Positions 1 through 5,416 of a stretch of 5,416 bases of DNA are shown piece after piece. The stretch's first letter is position 1, and the number at the start of each line of letters is the position of its first letter. The stretch comes from Verrucomicrobiales bacterium. Lineage in GTDB: Bacteria; Verrucomicrobiota; Verrucomicrobiia; Limisphaerales; UBA1096. A program made the position numbers and the translations under genes. The stretch spans positions 1,750 through 7,165 of the forward strand of contig JAPPPH010000402.1 of NCBI GenBank assembly GCA_028817635.1, written 5' to 3'. The notes below the pieces were generated by a model, which saw only the letters and a list, made by a program, of their open reading frames with translations, had not been told where the DNA came from and searched no databases.

Positions 1-995
1 CCGCTAACCCAGCGCCACAGTCGAATCTGTTTGTCCGCTCCGCCGGCGATGACGTAGCGGTTGTCGGGCGTAAAGGCGGTGAGGAACTGTTCGCCGGTCG
101 GTTGGCCAAACGTGTCGAGGCGTTGGCCGTCCGAGGTGTTCCAGAGTTTGACGGAGGAGTCGCCGCCTGCACTGGCGATGACACGTCCATCCGGGCTGAA
201 TGCGATGCCGTAAACGGCGCCGTTGTGCCCCTTGAGTGTGCGGAGCCGTTCGCCGGATGCGGGATCCCAAAGTTGGATGATGCGGTCGTACCCTGCCGTG
301 GCCAGTTGGTTGCCGTCCGGTGAAAAGGCGATGCCGTAGAGCGCGTCGCGATGGCCGGTGAGGTCACGGAGTTTTTTGCCGGTTTCGAGGTCGAACAGCG
401 TGGCGACTCCGTTGAGCCCCGGTGTGCCGCCGGCAACGGCCAATGTTTTGTTGTCCGGCGAAATCGTGATGGCATTGACCTTGCCAGAGATGCCGTCGAA
501 CATTTTGTCGCCAATCTGGACCCTGCTGAAGCGGCCGATTGCGAGTTGCCCGTTTTTGCCAATGGCCATCGCGGTGACGGGGCTGAGCGCATCACCGCCG
601 GCTTCGATATCCGGGACGTTGAGATTGGCGAGGATCGACCGATCGTCAGCTGGCGGTTTCGCGCCTTGATCGATCCAACGCAGGAGCGTGTCGATCTGAT
701 CCGGGGAGAGTTGTGGCTCCCTGCGGGGCGGCATGTACGGCTTGGCCTGTTTTGTGATGACCTTGGCCAGCAGCGACTCAGCGCGATCCCCGGCCTTGAT
801 GGGTGTCCCGTTTTCGCCGCCCTTCACCAAAAGTTGAAATGTCTCGACGGAGAGTTCTCCTTCGAGATCGTCGTTGTTGTGGCAACCGACACAGTACTCG
901 CGAAGGATGGGCGCGACGTCGCGATGAAAATCAACCGTTTCGGCAAGGGCCGGGACGGCAATGGCTGAGAGGAAAAGTGTGTTCAGGAATTTCAT
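1..995 (-). CDS. Secreted cytochrome c (PSCyt1-type) fused to WD40 beta-propeller, partial
   Basis: The frame is open from ATG at 995 to the left edge (331 codons plus 2 bases), so the C-terminus is missing. Residues 1-18 form a signal peptide (MKFLNTLFLSAIAVPALA, predicted cut before ETV). Residues 22-112 look like a planctomycete cytochrome c domain: FHRDVAPILREYC leads into the heme motif CVGCH (35-39; bases 879-893), Met88 in PYMPP is a likely distal ligand, and the domain ends in LLRWIDQGA. From about residue 135 WD40 blades follow, with FSPDG motifs (224-228, 266-270) and blade ends LFD, LWD, LWN and LWR (200, 242, 284, 326). Family knowledge gives a periplasmic electron-transfer module joined to a protein-binding propeller; partner and substrate are unknown. 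The start lies 3 bases after the stop of the upstream gene, with no Shine-Dalgarno motif, so translational coupling is likely. Because no stop lies in the window, automated callers may miss it. Confidence 0.92.
   Translation of the reverse strand, partial: MKFLNTLFLSAIAVPALAETVDFHRDVAPILREYCVGCHNNDDLEGELSVETFQLLVKGGENGTPIKAGDRAESLLAKVITKQAKPYMPPRREPQLSPDQIDTLLRWIDQGAKPPADDRSILANLNVPDIEAGGDALSPVTAMAIGKNGQLAIGRFSRVQIGDKMFDGISGKVNAITISPDNKTLAVAGGTPGLNGVATLFDLETGKKLRDLTGHRDALYGIAFSPDGNQLATAGYDRIIQLWDPASGERLRTLKGHNGAVYGIAFSPDGRVIASAGGDSSVKLWNTSDGQRLDTFGQPTGEQFLTAFTPDNRYVIAGGADKQIRLWRWVS
105..356 (-). repeat. Two tandem 42-residue WD40 repeat units inside the cytochrome-WD40 gene
   Basis: Residues 214-255 and 256-297 align without gaps at a 42-residue (126-base) period. 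Both have GH at the start (His215, His257), then YGIAFSPDG and an LW near the end. The DNA of the two units is still visibly similar around the YGIAFSPDG segment. Flanking blades (about 171-213 and 298 onward) are more diverged: the first lacks the typical GH and has a loop insertion near 191-196. The two regular blades probably reflect a recent internal duplication. Confidence 0.75.
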
Positions 996-998
996 GGC

Positions 999-3224
999 TC
1001 AGTGCTGGAACAGGAATTCGCGGCTGGTCATCAACGCCCAGAACAAATCCTCGATGGCAGCCCGGCGCTCTGTCTCGGGCGTGCTGTCGAACATCGCGAT
1101 TAGCCGTTTCCGTTCGCCATCGCTCGGCGGGCGGGAGAGGCAGAGTAGGTAGGTTTCCTCGATGATTTCCTCGTCGCTTTGGGGGATCATGACGTTTACA
1201 CAGCTTTGTTCGCTGCGCAGGTTGCTGTTGAGCGTGTCGCCGTTGGAGAGATGGAGCACCTGTACCATGCTGGGCTTGTTGGAACGCTCGCATTCGCAGG
1301 TGATCTCGCGTTCGTTGCGTCCGAAGGTCTTAAGAAAATAGGACGTCACGGAGGAGTCAAACAACTGCAGCGCGCGCGTTCCGTCGCGGTAAAAGTTCGT
1401 TCCCTGCGTGCTGCCGTCGGCGAGCGTGATTTTGTCGTATTTGGGTGATATGCGGGTGATCGAGGTGATGGCATCCTGCAGCACTTCCGCCATCAACCGG
1501 CGTGGGTAGTAGCGCGAATAATATTTTTGATCCCCCATGTTTTCCGGGAGCGGCGCGCTGGTGCGCTGGTAGGTTTCACTCTGCAAAATGAGCCTCATGA
1601 GCGCCTTGAGGTCGTAGCGATTCTCGACAAGGTGGGCCGAGATCGCCTCGAGCAACGGCTCGTTGGAGGCCGGGTTGGAGACGCGCAGGTCGTCGACCGG
1701 TTCCACGATGCCGCGCCCGAAAAAGTTGGCCCAGACTCGATTTGCGATGGAGCGGGTGAAGTACGGATTCTCGGGGGCGGTCAGCCACTCGGCCAGCGCC
1801 TCGCGGCGGTCTTCCGGTGAGTCGCTTTCGATCGCCTGGCCATCGAGCGGTGCCGGCGGTTGGGGCTTGCCGGTGCGCGGCTGAATCAGGTCGCCACGGT
1901 TGGCAATGAAAAGCGTCCTTGCGCCATTGCCGCTGCGGGCATCGCCGCCCCAGCCCTTGGCCCGCACGCGCGCGAACAGGTTGGCAAACGAGTAGTACTG
2001 GTCGTTCGTCCATTTTTCCAACGGATGATTGTGGCACTTGGCGCAGTTGATCGAGAGGCTCATGAACGCTTGGCTGACATTCTCCGCCATGGTCTCGGGA
2101 TCCTGATGAACAGAGTAAAAATTCGTGGCCCCGTTTTTCATCGTGTCACCCCGGGCCGAGACGACCTGCCGCACGATTTGATCCCACGGGGTGCCTTTTT
2201 CCATCTCGCCGCGCAGCCATTGATAGTACGACTTGAGCGCGTCGGGGCGGAGCTTGCGGCCGCTGATCAAAAACAGGTCGGACAGCCGGTAGGTCCAGTA
2301 GTCGACGAACTCCGGCTGGGCGAGCAGAGACTCGATCATTGCGTCGCGCTTGGTTTCCGACGGATCAGCGAGAAAGGCCCGGGTGACCTCGGGTGTCGGG
2401 AGCATACCGACGACGTCGAGGTGGACTCGGCGGATGAATTCGCTGTCGGAACTCCTCGGCGACGGCTTGAGGTTTAGCCGGCGCAACTGGCCAAGCACGG
2501 AGTCGTCGATCACGTTGCGGCGCGGCGTCTGACTGTAGACCTCGTCCGGGATGTCGCTTGGCCAAGGGGAGGTAATTCGGGCCAACGCGATTTGCCCCGA
2601 GTACCATGCGGTGACTGCGCCCTCGCCGTGGCCGATAACCTTGGCCAAGCCGGTGGCTTCGTCCACCTCGGCTACGGTCGCATCGGTCGAGGCGAACCGC
2701 GCCCAGCGGGTGACATCGCGCTCGGTGCCGTCACTGAAAAACGCGCGAACAGTCAATTGCTGCGCTCGGCCTTTTTTCAACTGGGAAAGGGTGGGGGACA
2801 TTTCGACGCGCTCGATCGTTGGGTCGCCGTCGCTTGGCCCGGGCGCACCCTGCTGAATCCAGCGTGTTAGGATCCGGTACGCCTCGGAGCTTTCGTGCAG
2901 CACCTTGCCGCCCTTGTGCCGGACGGCTGCGGACGGCTTGGTGACAAACAGGCTGCTTGCCGGTGCGGCGAACTCGATGCGCCGGCCCCGGTTTTCCCGG
3001 GTAATGTTGTAATGGTCGGTGGCCGGGTCGTAGGCGTTTAGGCTGAGCCGGAATCCGCCCTTGCCGGCCAGTGCGCCGTGGCAGCCGCCACCGTTGCAGC
3101 CTGCCTTGGATAACACCGGCAGCACGTCGTGCCGAAAGCTCAGTTTGCGATCGTCCTCGGCCGCGGCCGGGCGGGTCAGCGCGAGGAACAACAGCGCGTG
3201 ACCAAGTGCAACTCGTGATCTCAT
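999..3224 (-). CDS. Multidomain cytochrome protein: CX4CH domain, Big_2-like, DUF1549 (PSCyt2), DUF1553 (PSD1)
   Basis: This is a 741-residue exported protein. Signal peptide 1-22 is cut after RPAAA. Residues 28-127 form a cytochrome-like domain with C43, C48 and H49 in GCNGGGCHG, a CX4CH heme-type motif common in this family. Residues 141-218 resemble a bacterial Ig-like Big_2 domain (LTVRAFFSDGTERDVT, then TDATVAEVD). DUF1549 spans about 238-445, with RRVHLDVVGMLPTPE and a second heme motif CAKCH at 394-398, followed by NHPLEKW. DUF1553 spans about 473-718, with ANRVWANFFGRGIVEP and CECERSNKPSM near 643. The molecular function of DUF1549/DUF1553 is not established; periplasmic redox or polymer-related roles are inference. 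Start: the ATG at 3224 overlaps the upstream stop as ATGA, has a Shine-Dalgarno-like AAGGAA, and is followed at once by a signal peptide. The frame stays open upstream to 4394, but that 390-residue stretch lies over the DUF1501 gene and resembles no protein, so it is excluded. Confidence 0.93.
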   Translation of the reverse strand: MRSRVALGHALLFLALTRPAAAEDDRKLSFRHDVLPVLSKAGCNGGGCHGALAGKGGFRLSLNAYDPATDHYNITRENRGRRIEFAAPASSLFVTKPSAAVRHKGGKVLHESSEAYRILTRWIQQGAPGPSDGDPTIERVEMSPTLSQLKKGRAQQLTVRAFFSDGTERDVTRWARFASTDATVAEVDEATGLAKVIGHGEGAVTAWYSGQIALARITSPWPSDIPDEVYSQTPRRNVIDDSVLGQLRRLNLKPSPRSSDSEFIRRVHLDVVGMLPTPEVTRAFLADPSETKRDAMIESLLAQPEFVDYWTYRLSDLFLISGRKLRPDALKSYYQWLRGEMEKGTPWDQIVRQVVSARGDTMKNGATNFYSVHQDPETMAENVSQAFMSLSINCAKCHNHPLEKWTNDQYYSFANLFARVRAKGWGGDARSGNGARTLFIANRGDLIQPRTGKPQPPAPLDGQAIESDSPEDRREALAEWLTAPENPYFTRSIANRVWANFFGRGIVEPVDDLRVSNPASNEPLLEAISAHLVENRYDLKALMRLILQSETYQRTSAPLPENMGDQKYYSRYYPRRLMAEVLQDAITSITRISPKYDKITLADGSTQGTNFYRDGTRALQLFDSSVTSYFLKTFGRNEREITCECERSNKPSMVQVLHLSNGDTLNSNLRSEQSCVNVMIPQSDEEIIEETYLLCLSRPPSDGERKRLIAMFDSTPETERRAAIEDLFWALMTSREFLFQH

Positions 3225-4606
3225 GCGAACAGTTCCTTGATGGGTTCGTTGCCAAAGTCGACCAGCGGGAAGGGGCGTCCGCTTGGTCCGGGGAGGGTGG
3301 CCCCGGGGTTGAGGCCGAGGCTGTGAAAGATCGTCGCCACGACGTCGCCCGGTTCCACCGGTCGCTCGGCCGGGAATCCGCCGATGGGATCGCTTTTGCC
3401 CACCACGCGTCCGCCCTGTACGCCACCGCCGGCGAAGGAGCAGGTAAAACATTGCGGCCAGTGATCGCGTCCACCGGCGGGGTTGACCTTGGGCGTGCGC
3501 CCGAACTCCGACAGGGTGGTCACCATCGTGTCGTCGAGCAGGCCGCGCTCGTGCAGATCCTCGATCAGCGCGCTGTAGCCCTGGTCGTACATCGGGGCAA
3601 CCTGTTCCTTCATCTGCTTGACGGAGATGAACGGCTTCGAGCCGTGGATGTCCCACGAGAGTTGATCGAAGACGGTGAGGAAGCTGTTGATCGTGACCAT
3701 GCGGACGCCGTTTTCGACGAGGCGCCGGGCAAGCAGGCAGCACTGGCCAAAACGATTCATGCCGTAGCGTTCGCGCACTGCCGGTTTTTCCTTGGTAATG
3801 TCGAACGCGGCGCGGGCCTGTTCGCTGGTCATCATGCGGAAGGCGGAATGAAAACTGTCGTTGAGCAATCGGGCGTCCTCGCGGGCCTCGAAATTTTTCA
3901 CCGCACCATCGACGATTTCGCGCATCTTTCGCCGTCGATCGAGTCGCGCAGCCCCGATCTGGTCGGGCGGCAGCAGGTCGGGCACCTTGAAATCCTTCTG
4001 CGCCGGGTTGGCGTTGAGGGCGAACGGGTCGTGCGCCTTGCCGAGGAAACCGCCGGCCTGACCGTTGGGCATATTGCCGCCGCCGCGCCCCATCAACTCC
4101 GGCAGCACGACAAACGGCGGCAGGTCGCTCTTGCGGCCCAGCAGGTAACTGGCCACCGCCCCGGCGTGCGGAGTCTGGATGCCGCCGGTGAAGCGTCGGC
4201 CGGTCTGCATGATCTGCCAGCCGGCATCGTGTACCGCCGCGCCGCCGTGGTGAACCGTCCGCACGAGCGAAAACTTGTCGGCAATCTTCGCGTGCCGGGG
4301 GAGAATCTCCGAGATGTCGATGTCGGGAGACTTGGTGCGGATCGGCTTGAACGGCCCGCGGATCTCCCTCGGTGCATCCGGTTTCATGTCCCACAAATCG
4401 AGGTGACTGGGAGCGCCGAGATTGAAGATCATGATGCAGGCGCGGTTGTCGTGCCCCGGCCGGACGGCGCCGGCCTCCTTCGCGGCCAGCAGCTGCGGCA
4501 GCGACAACCCGGCCGCGCCAAGCGCGCCGACCTGCAGAAACTCCCGGCGTTTCAGGTGACTGCCCCCGCAGATGGAGGCCTGTTCTTCAGCCAAAAAATC
4601 AAACAT
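3221..4606 (-). CDS. DUF1501 family protein with twin-arginine-like leader
   Basis: This 461-residue protein matches DUF1501 in length and motifs. The leader has RR at 20-21 in LKRREFLQVG, then a hydrophobic run (GALGAAGLSLPQLL) and AAKEAGA, consistent with Tat export and so with folding in the cytoplasm first. Core motifs are GAPSHLDLWDMKP (64-76), VRTVHHGGAAVHDAGW (115-130), MQTG (133-136), SEFGRTPKVNPAGGRDHWP (366-384) and a C-terminal segment with IFHSLGLNP. DUF1501 belongs to the alkaline phosphatase/sulfatase structural superfamily; Asp70 and the His382 region could be metal ligands by analogy, but no reaction is established. It is first in the three-gene operon and its stop overlaps the next start by 4 bases. 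Start choice: ATG at 4606 gives the family-typical short N-terminus. A GTG at 4681 is also in frame but adds 25 residues without family resemblance. No Shine-Dalgarno motif precedes either; the DNA before 4606 is T-rich. Confidence 0.92.
   Translation of the reverse strand: MFDFLAEEQASICGGSHLKRREFLQVGALGAAGLSLPQLLAAKEAGAVRPGHDNRACIMIFNLGAPSHLDLWDMKPDAPREIRGPFKPIRTKSPDIDISEILPRHAKIADKFSLVRTVHHGGAAVHDAGWQIMQTGRRFTGGIQTPHAGAVASYLLGRKSDLPPFVVLPELMGRGGGNMPNGQAGGFLGKAHDPFALNANPAQKDFKVPDLLPPDQIGAARLDRRRKMREIVDGAVKNFEAREDARLLNDSFHSAFRMMTSEQARAAFDITKEKPAVRERYGMNRFGQCCLLARRLVENGVRMVTINSFLTVFDQLSWDIHGSKPFISVKQMKEQVAPMYDQGYSALIEDLHERGLLDDTMVTTLSEFGRTPKVNPAGGRDHWPQCFTCSFAGGGVQGGRVVGKSDPIGGFPAERPVEPGDVVATIFHSLGLNPGATLPGPSGRPFPLVDFGNEPIKELFA
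3233..3238 (-). promoter_or_regulatory. Shine-Dalgarno-like site for the DUF1549/DUF1553 gene
   Basis: AAGGAA on the minus strand lies 8 bases before the ATG at 3224, inside the last codons of the DUF1501 gene. It supports 3224 as the start over the longer open frame. It is the only recognisable ribosome-binding motif among the four genes here. Confidence 0.5.
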
Positions 4607-4689
4607 AACGTAAAAAAGTGGAGCGACAATCAAGCCGCGAAGTGAACCCGGGAAGAGTAACGTTTCGCCGCAAAGATGCACGACGAAAA

Positions 4690-4738
4690 CGGTGGCGGAT
4701 TGACAAAGCCCCGCGTGGCTGCAATTTCATCCGCACCG
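4690..4738. repeat. Imperfect inverted repeat just upstream of the sulfatase start
   Basis: CGGTGGCGGAT (4690-4700) pairs with ATCCGCACCG (4729-4738), giving 10 base pairs with one bulged G. The 28-base spacer contains nearly all of the TTGACA hexamer and a smaller inverted repeat, AGCC (4707-4710) with GGCT (4717-4720). The arms bracket the candidate promoter, so a dimeric regulator site is possible; chance is not excluded. Confidence 0.35.
4700..4728 (+). promoter_or_regulatory. Weak candidate promoter for the sulfatase gene
   Basis: The -35-like TTGACA at 4700-4705 matches the sigma-70 consensus exactly. At 17 bases spacing the -10 position reads AATTTC (4723-4728), a poor match. If used, transcription would begin only about 5 bases before the ATG at 4740, giving a nearly leaderless mRNA. 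That would fit the absence of a Shine-Dalgarno motif, but a chance hexamer is also possible. Confidence 0.25.
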
Positions 4739-4739
4739 A

Positions 4740-5387
4740 ATGATGAACATGATGAAATTCAAGACGACGTCGCTCGCATTGGCCGGCGCCCTAACTTGGC
4801 TCGGGGGCATGGATGCGGTTGAGGCCAAATCCAAGGCGCGTCCCAATATTCTATTCATTCTTGCCGATGACCTTGGCTGGAAGGACTTGAGCAACGAGGG
4901 CTCGAAGTACTACGAGAGCCCGCACATCGATCGCATCGCGCGCGAGGGGATGAAGTTCACCCGTGGTTATGCGGCGTGTCAGGTCTGCAGTCCGTCCCGT
5001 GCCAGCATCATGACCGGCAAATACCCGACCAATCACGGTATCACCACTTGGATCGGCGACCGCGCCGGGGAGGCTTGGCGTGGTACGCGTCGTAATGACA
5101 CGCATCTGCCCCCCGAGTACGATCGCGCGCTGCGAGCCTCCGAAATCACGCTGGCCGAGGCGCTGCGGGAGCAGGGCTACAAGACCTTTTACGCCGGCAA
5201 ATGGCACATCGGTGGCAAAGGTTCCTGGCCGGAGGATCACGGGTTTGACATTAACAAAGGCGGGTGGGATGTCGGCAGCCCGCGTGGCGGCTTTTTCTCG
5301 CCTTGGATTAATCCGACTCTTGAGTCCGGTCCGCCGGGCGAGTCGCTGCCAATCCGCTTGGGCAACGAAACCGCCAAGTTTATCTAG
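4740..5387 (+). CDS. FGly-dependent sulfatase, N-terminal part, cut by an in-frame TAG
   Basis: The 215 residues are the N-terminal part of a type I sulfatase, a family usually about 450-550 residues long. A signal peptide (about 1-29, cut near VEA) leads into RPNILFILADDLGW, whose Asp43-Asp44 bind the calcium. Cys83 in CSPSRASIMTG is the residue oxidised to formylglycine, the catalytic nucleophile. GKWH (153-156) gives the conserved active-site Lys and His, followed by EDHGFD. Family knowledge gives hydrolysis of sulfate esters, in PVC bacteria often on sulfated polysaccharides, outside the cytoplasm; the substrate cannot be read here. The frame stops at TAG (5385-5387) right after ETAKFI, but the next codons continue the sulfatase fold, so as written the product would lack its C-terminal half. 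Possible starts are ATGs at 4740, 4743, 4749 and 4752, with no Shine-Dalgarno motif to choose between them. It is divergent from the DUF1501 operon. Confidence 0.85.
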   Translation: MMNMMKFKTTSLALAGALTWLGGMDAVEAKSKARPNILFILADDLGWKDLSNEGSKYYESPHIDRIAREGMKFTRGYAACQVCSPSRASIMTGKYPTNHGITTWIGDRAGEAWRGTRRNDTHLPPEYDRALRASEITLAEALREQGYKTFYAGKWHIGGKGSWPEDHGFDINKGGWDVGSPRGGFFSPWINPTLESGPPGESLPIRLGNETAKFI

Positions 5388-5416
5388 GCGCACAAGGACA
5401 AGCCGTTTCTCTCCTT
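5385..5416 (+). pseudogene. In-frame TAG followed by the continuation of the sulfatase reading frame
   Basis: After TAG at codon 216 the same frame encodes AHKDKPFLS up to the window edge. In related sulfatases a KFI-(E/K/Q)-x-(H/N)-KDKPF segment is typical at this point, so the TAG sits where Glu, Gln or Lys is expected. GAG, CAG and AAG are each one base away from TAG. A nonsense mutation, a sequencing or assembly error, or suppression of the amber codon would all explain it. Confidence 0.7.

Larger units (their letters stand above)
4607..4739. promoter_or_regulatory. Divergent intergenic region between the DUF1501 operon and the sulfatase gene
   Basis: These 133 bases separate the two divergent starts and are the only sizeable non-coding stretch in the window, so promoters for both directions should lie here. 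On the plus strand an exact TTGACA is present. On the minus strand I found no convincing pair of -35 and -10 hexamers. No terminator or RNA gene is visible. Confidence 0.6.

Noticed and set aside
351..968. Plus-strand open frame of 205 codons
   Set aside because: It is antisense to the cytochrome-WD40 gene, whose translation shows clear heme and WD40 motifs. The plus-strand product resembles nothing.
1860..2477. Plus-strand open frame of 205 codons
   Set aside because: It is antisense to the DUF1549 region, which is strongly supported by its motifs. The plus-strand translation shows no domain.
3225..4394. N-terminal extension of the DUF1549/DUF1553 frame (390 extra codons open on the minus strand)
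   Set aside because: It lies out of frame over the DUF1501 gene, is rich in Arg, Gly and Ala as expected from shifted GC-rich codons, and resembles no domain. A signal peptide and Shine-Dalgarno-like site mark the real start at 3224.
3071..4645. Long plus-strand open frame of 524 codons
   Set aside because: It is antisense to the DUF1501 gene and the start of the next gene. Its translation has no recognisable domain; long antisense frames are common in GC-rich genes.
4607..4681. GTG start at 4681 extending the DUF1501 protein by 25 residues
   Set aside because: The extra residues do not look like the family N-terminus and would place a hydrophobic stretch before the twin-arginine leader. 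ATG at 4606 fits the family length better.
4706..4721. Small stem AGCC/GGCT as a terminator
   Set aside because: Only 4 base pairs, no T-run after it, and it lies between divergent genes where no transcript is expected to end.
4851..5393. Minus-strand open frame of 180 codons over the sulfatase
   Set aside because: The plus strand encodes clear sulfatase motifs across the whole span; the minus-strand product shows none.

Overview
The window reads as chromosomal DNA from a PVC-group bacterium, Planctomycetota or Verrucomicrobiota. The gene families seen here (planctomycete-type cytochrome c domains, DUF1549/DUF1553, DUF1501, cytochrome-WD40 fusions and FGly sulfatases) are hallmarks and large paralogous families of those phyla. 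The DNA is GC-rich, nearly all coding, and shows few Shine-Dalgarno motifs. I cannot decide the phylum from this stretch alone; Verrucomicrobiota is a weak preference.

Layout. Positions 1-4606 hold three genes on the minus strand, packed like one operon and transcribed from right to left. First is a DUF1501 protein with a twin-arginine-like leader (4606 to 3221). Next is a 741-residue multidomain cytochrome protein (3224 to 999): a heme-like CX4CH domain, a Big_2-like Ig domain, DUF1549 with CAKCH, then DUF1553. Last is a secreted cytochrome c-WD40 propeller fusion, which starts at 995 and runs off the left edge. Genes one and two overlap by 4 bases (ATGA); genes two and three are 3 bases apart. 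The third gene has no stop codon inside the window and is easily missed by ORF finders. The minus-strand frame of gene two also stays open far upstream into gene one, so a naive call would make it 390 residues too long.

Positions 4607-4739 are a 133-base divergent intergenic region. It holds an exact TTGACA hexamer facing right and an imperfect inverted repeat around it. Positions 4740-5416 hold the N-terminal part of an FGly-dependent sulfatase on the plus strand, with signal peptide, metal-site DD, CSPSR modification motif and GKWH. Its frame is cut by a TAG at 5385-5387. The nine codons after the TAG, still in the same frame, look like the normal continuation of the sulfatase. This apparent amber interruption is the most notable anomaly in the window.

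All four products carry export signals, so the locus probably acts in the periplasm or at the cell surface. The sulfatase suggests a link to sulfated polysaccharide breakdown. The roles of the DUF1501 and DUF1549/DUF1553 proteins are not established, so any joint pathway is inference. I see no RNA genes, CRISPR arrays, insertion sequences or clear terminators, and no convincing undescribed system.
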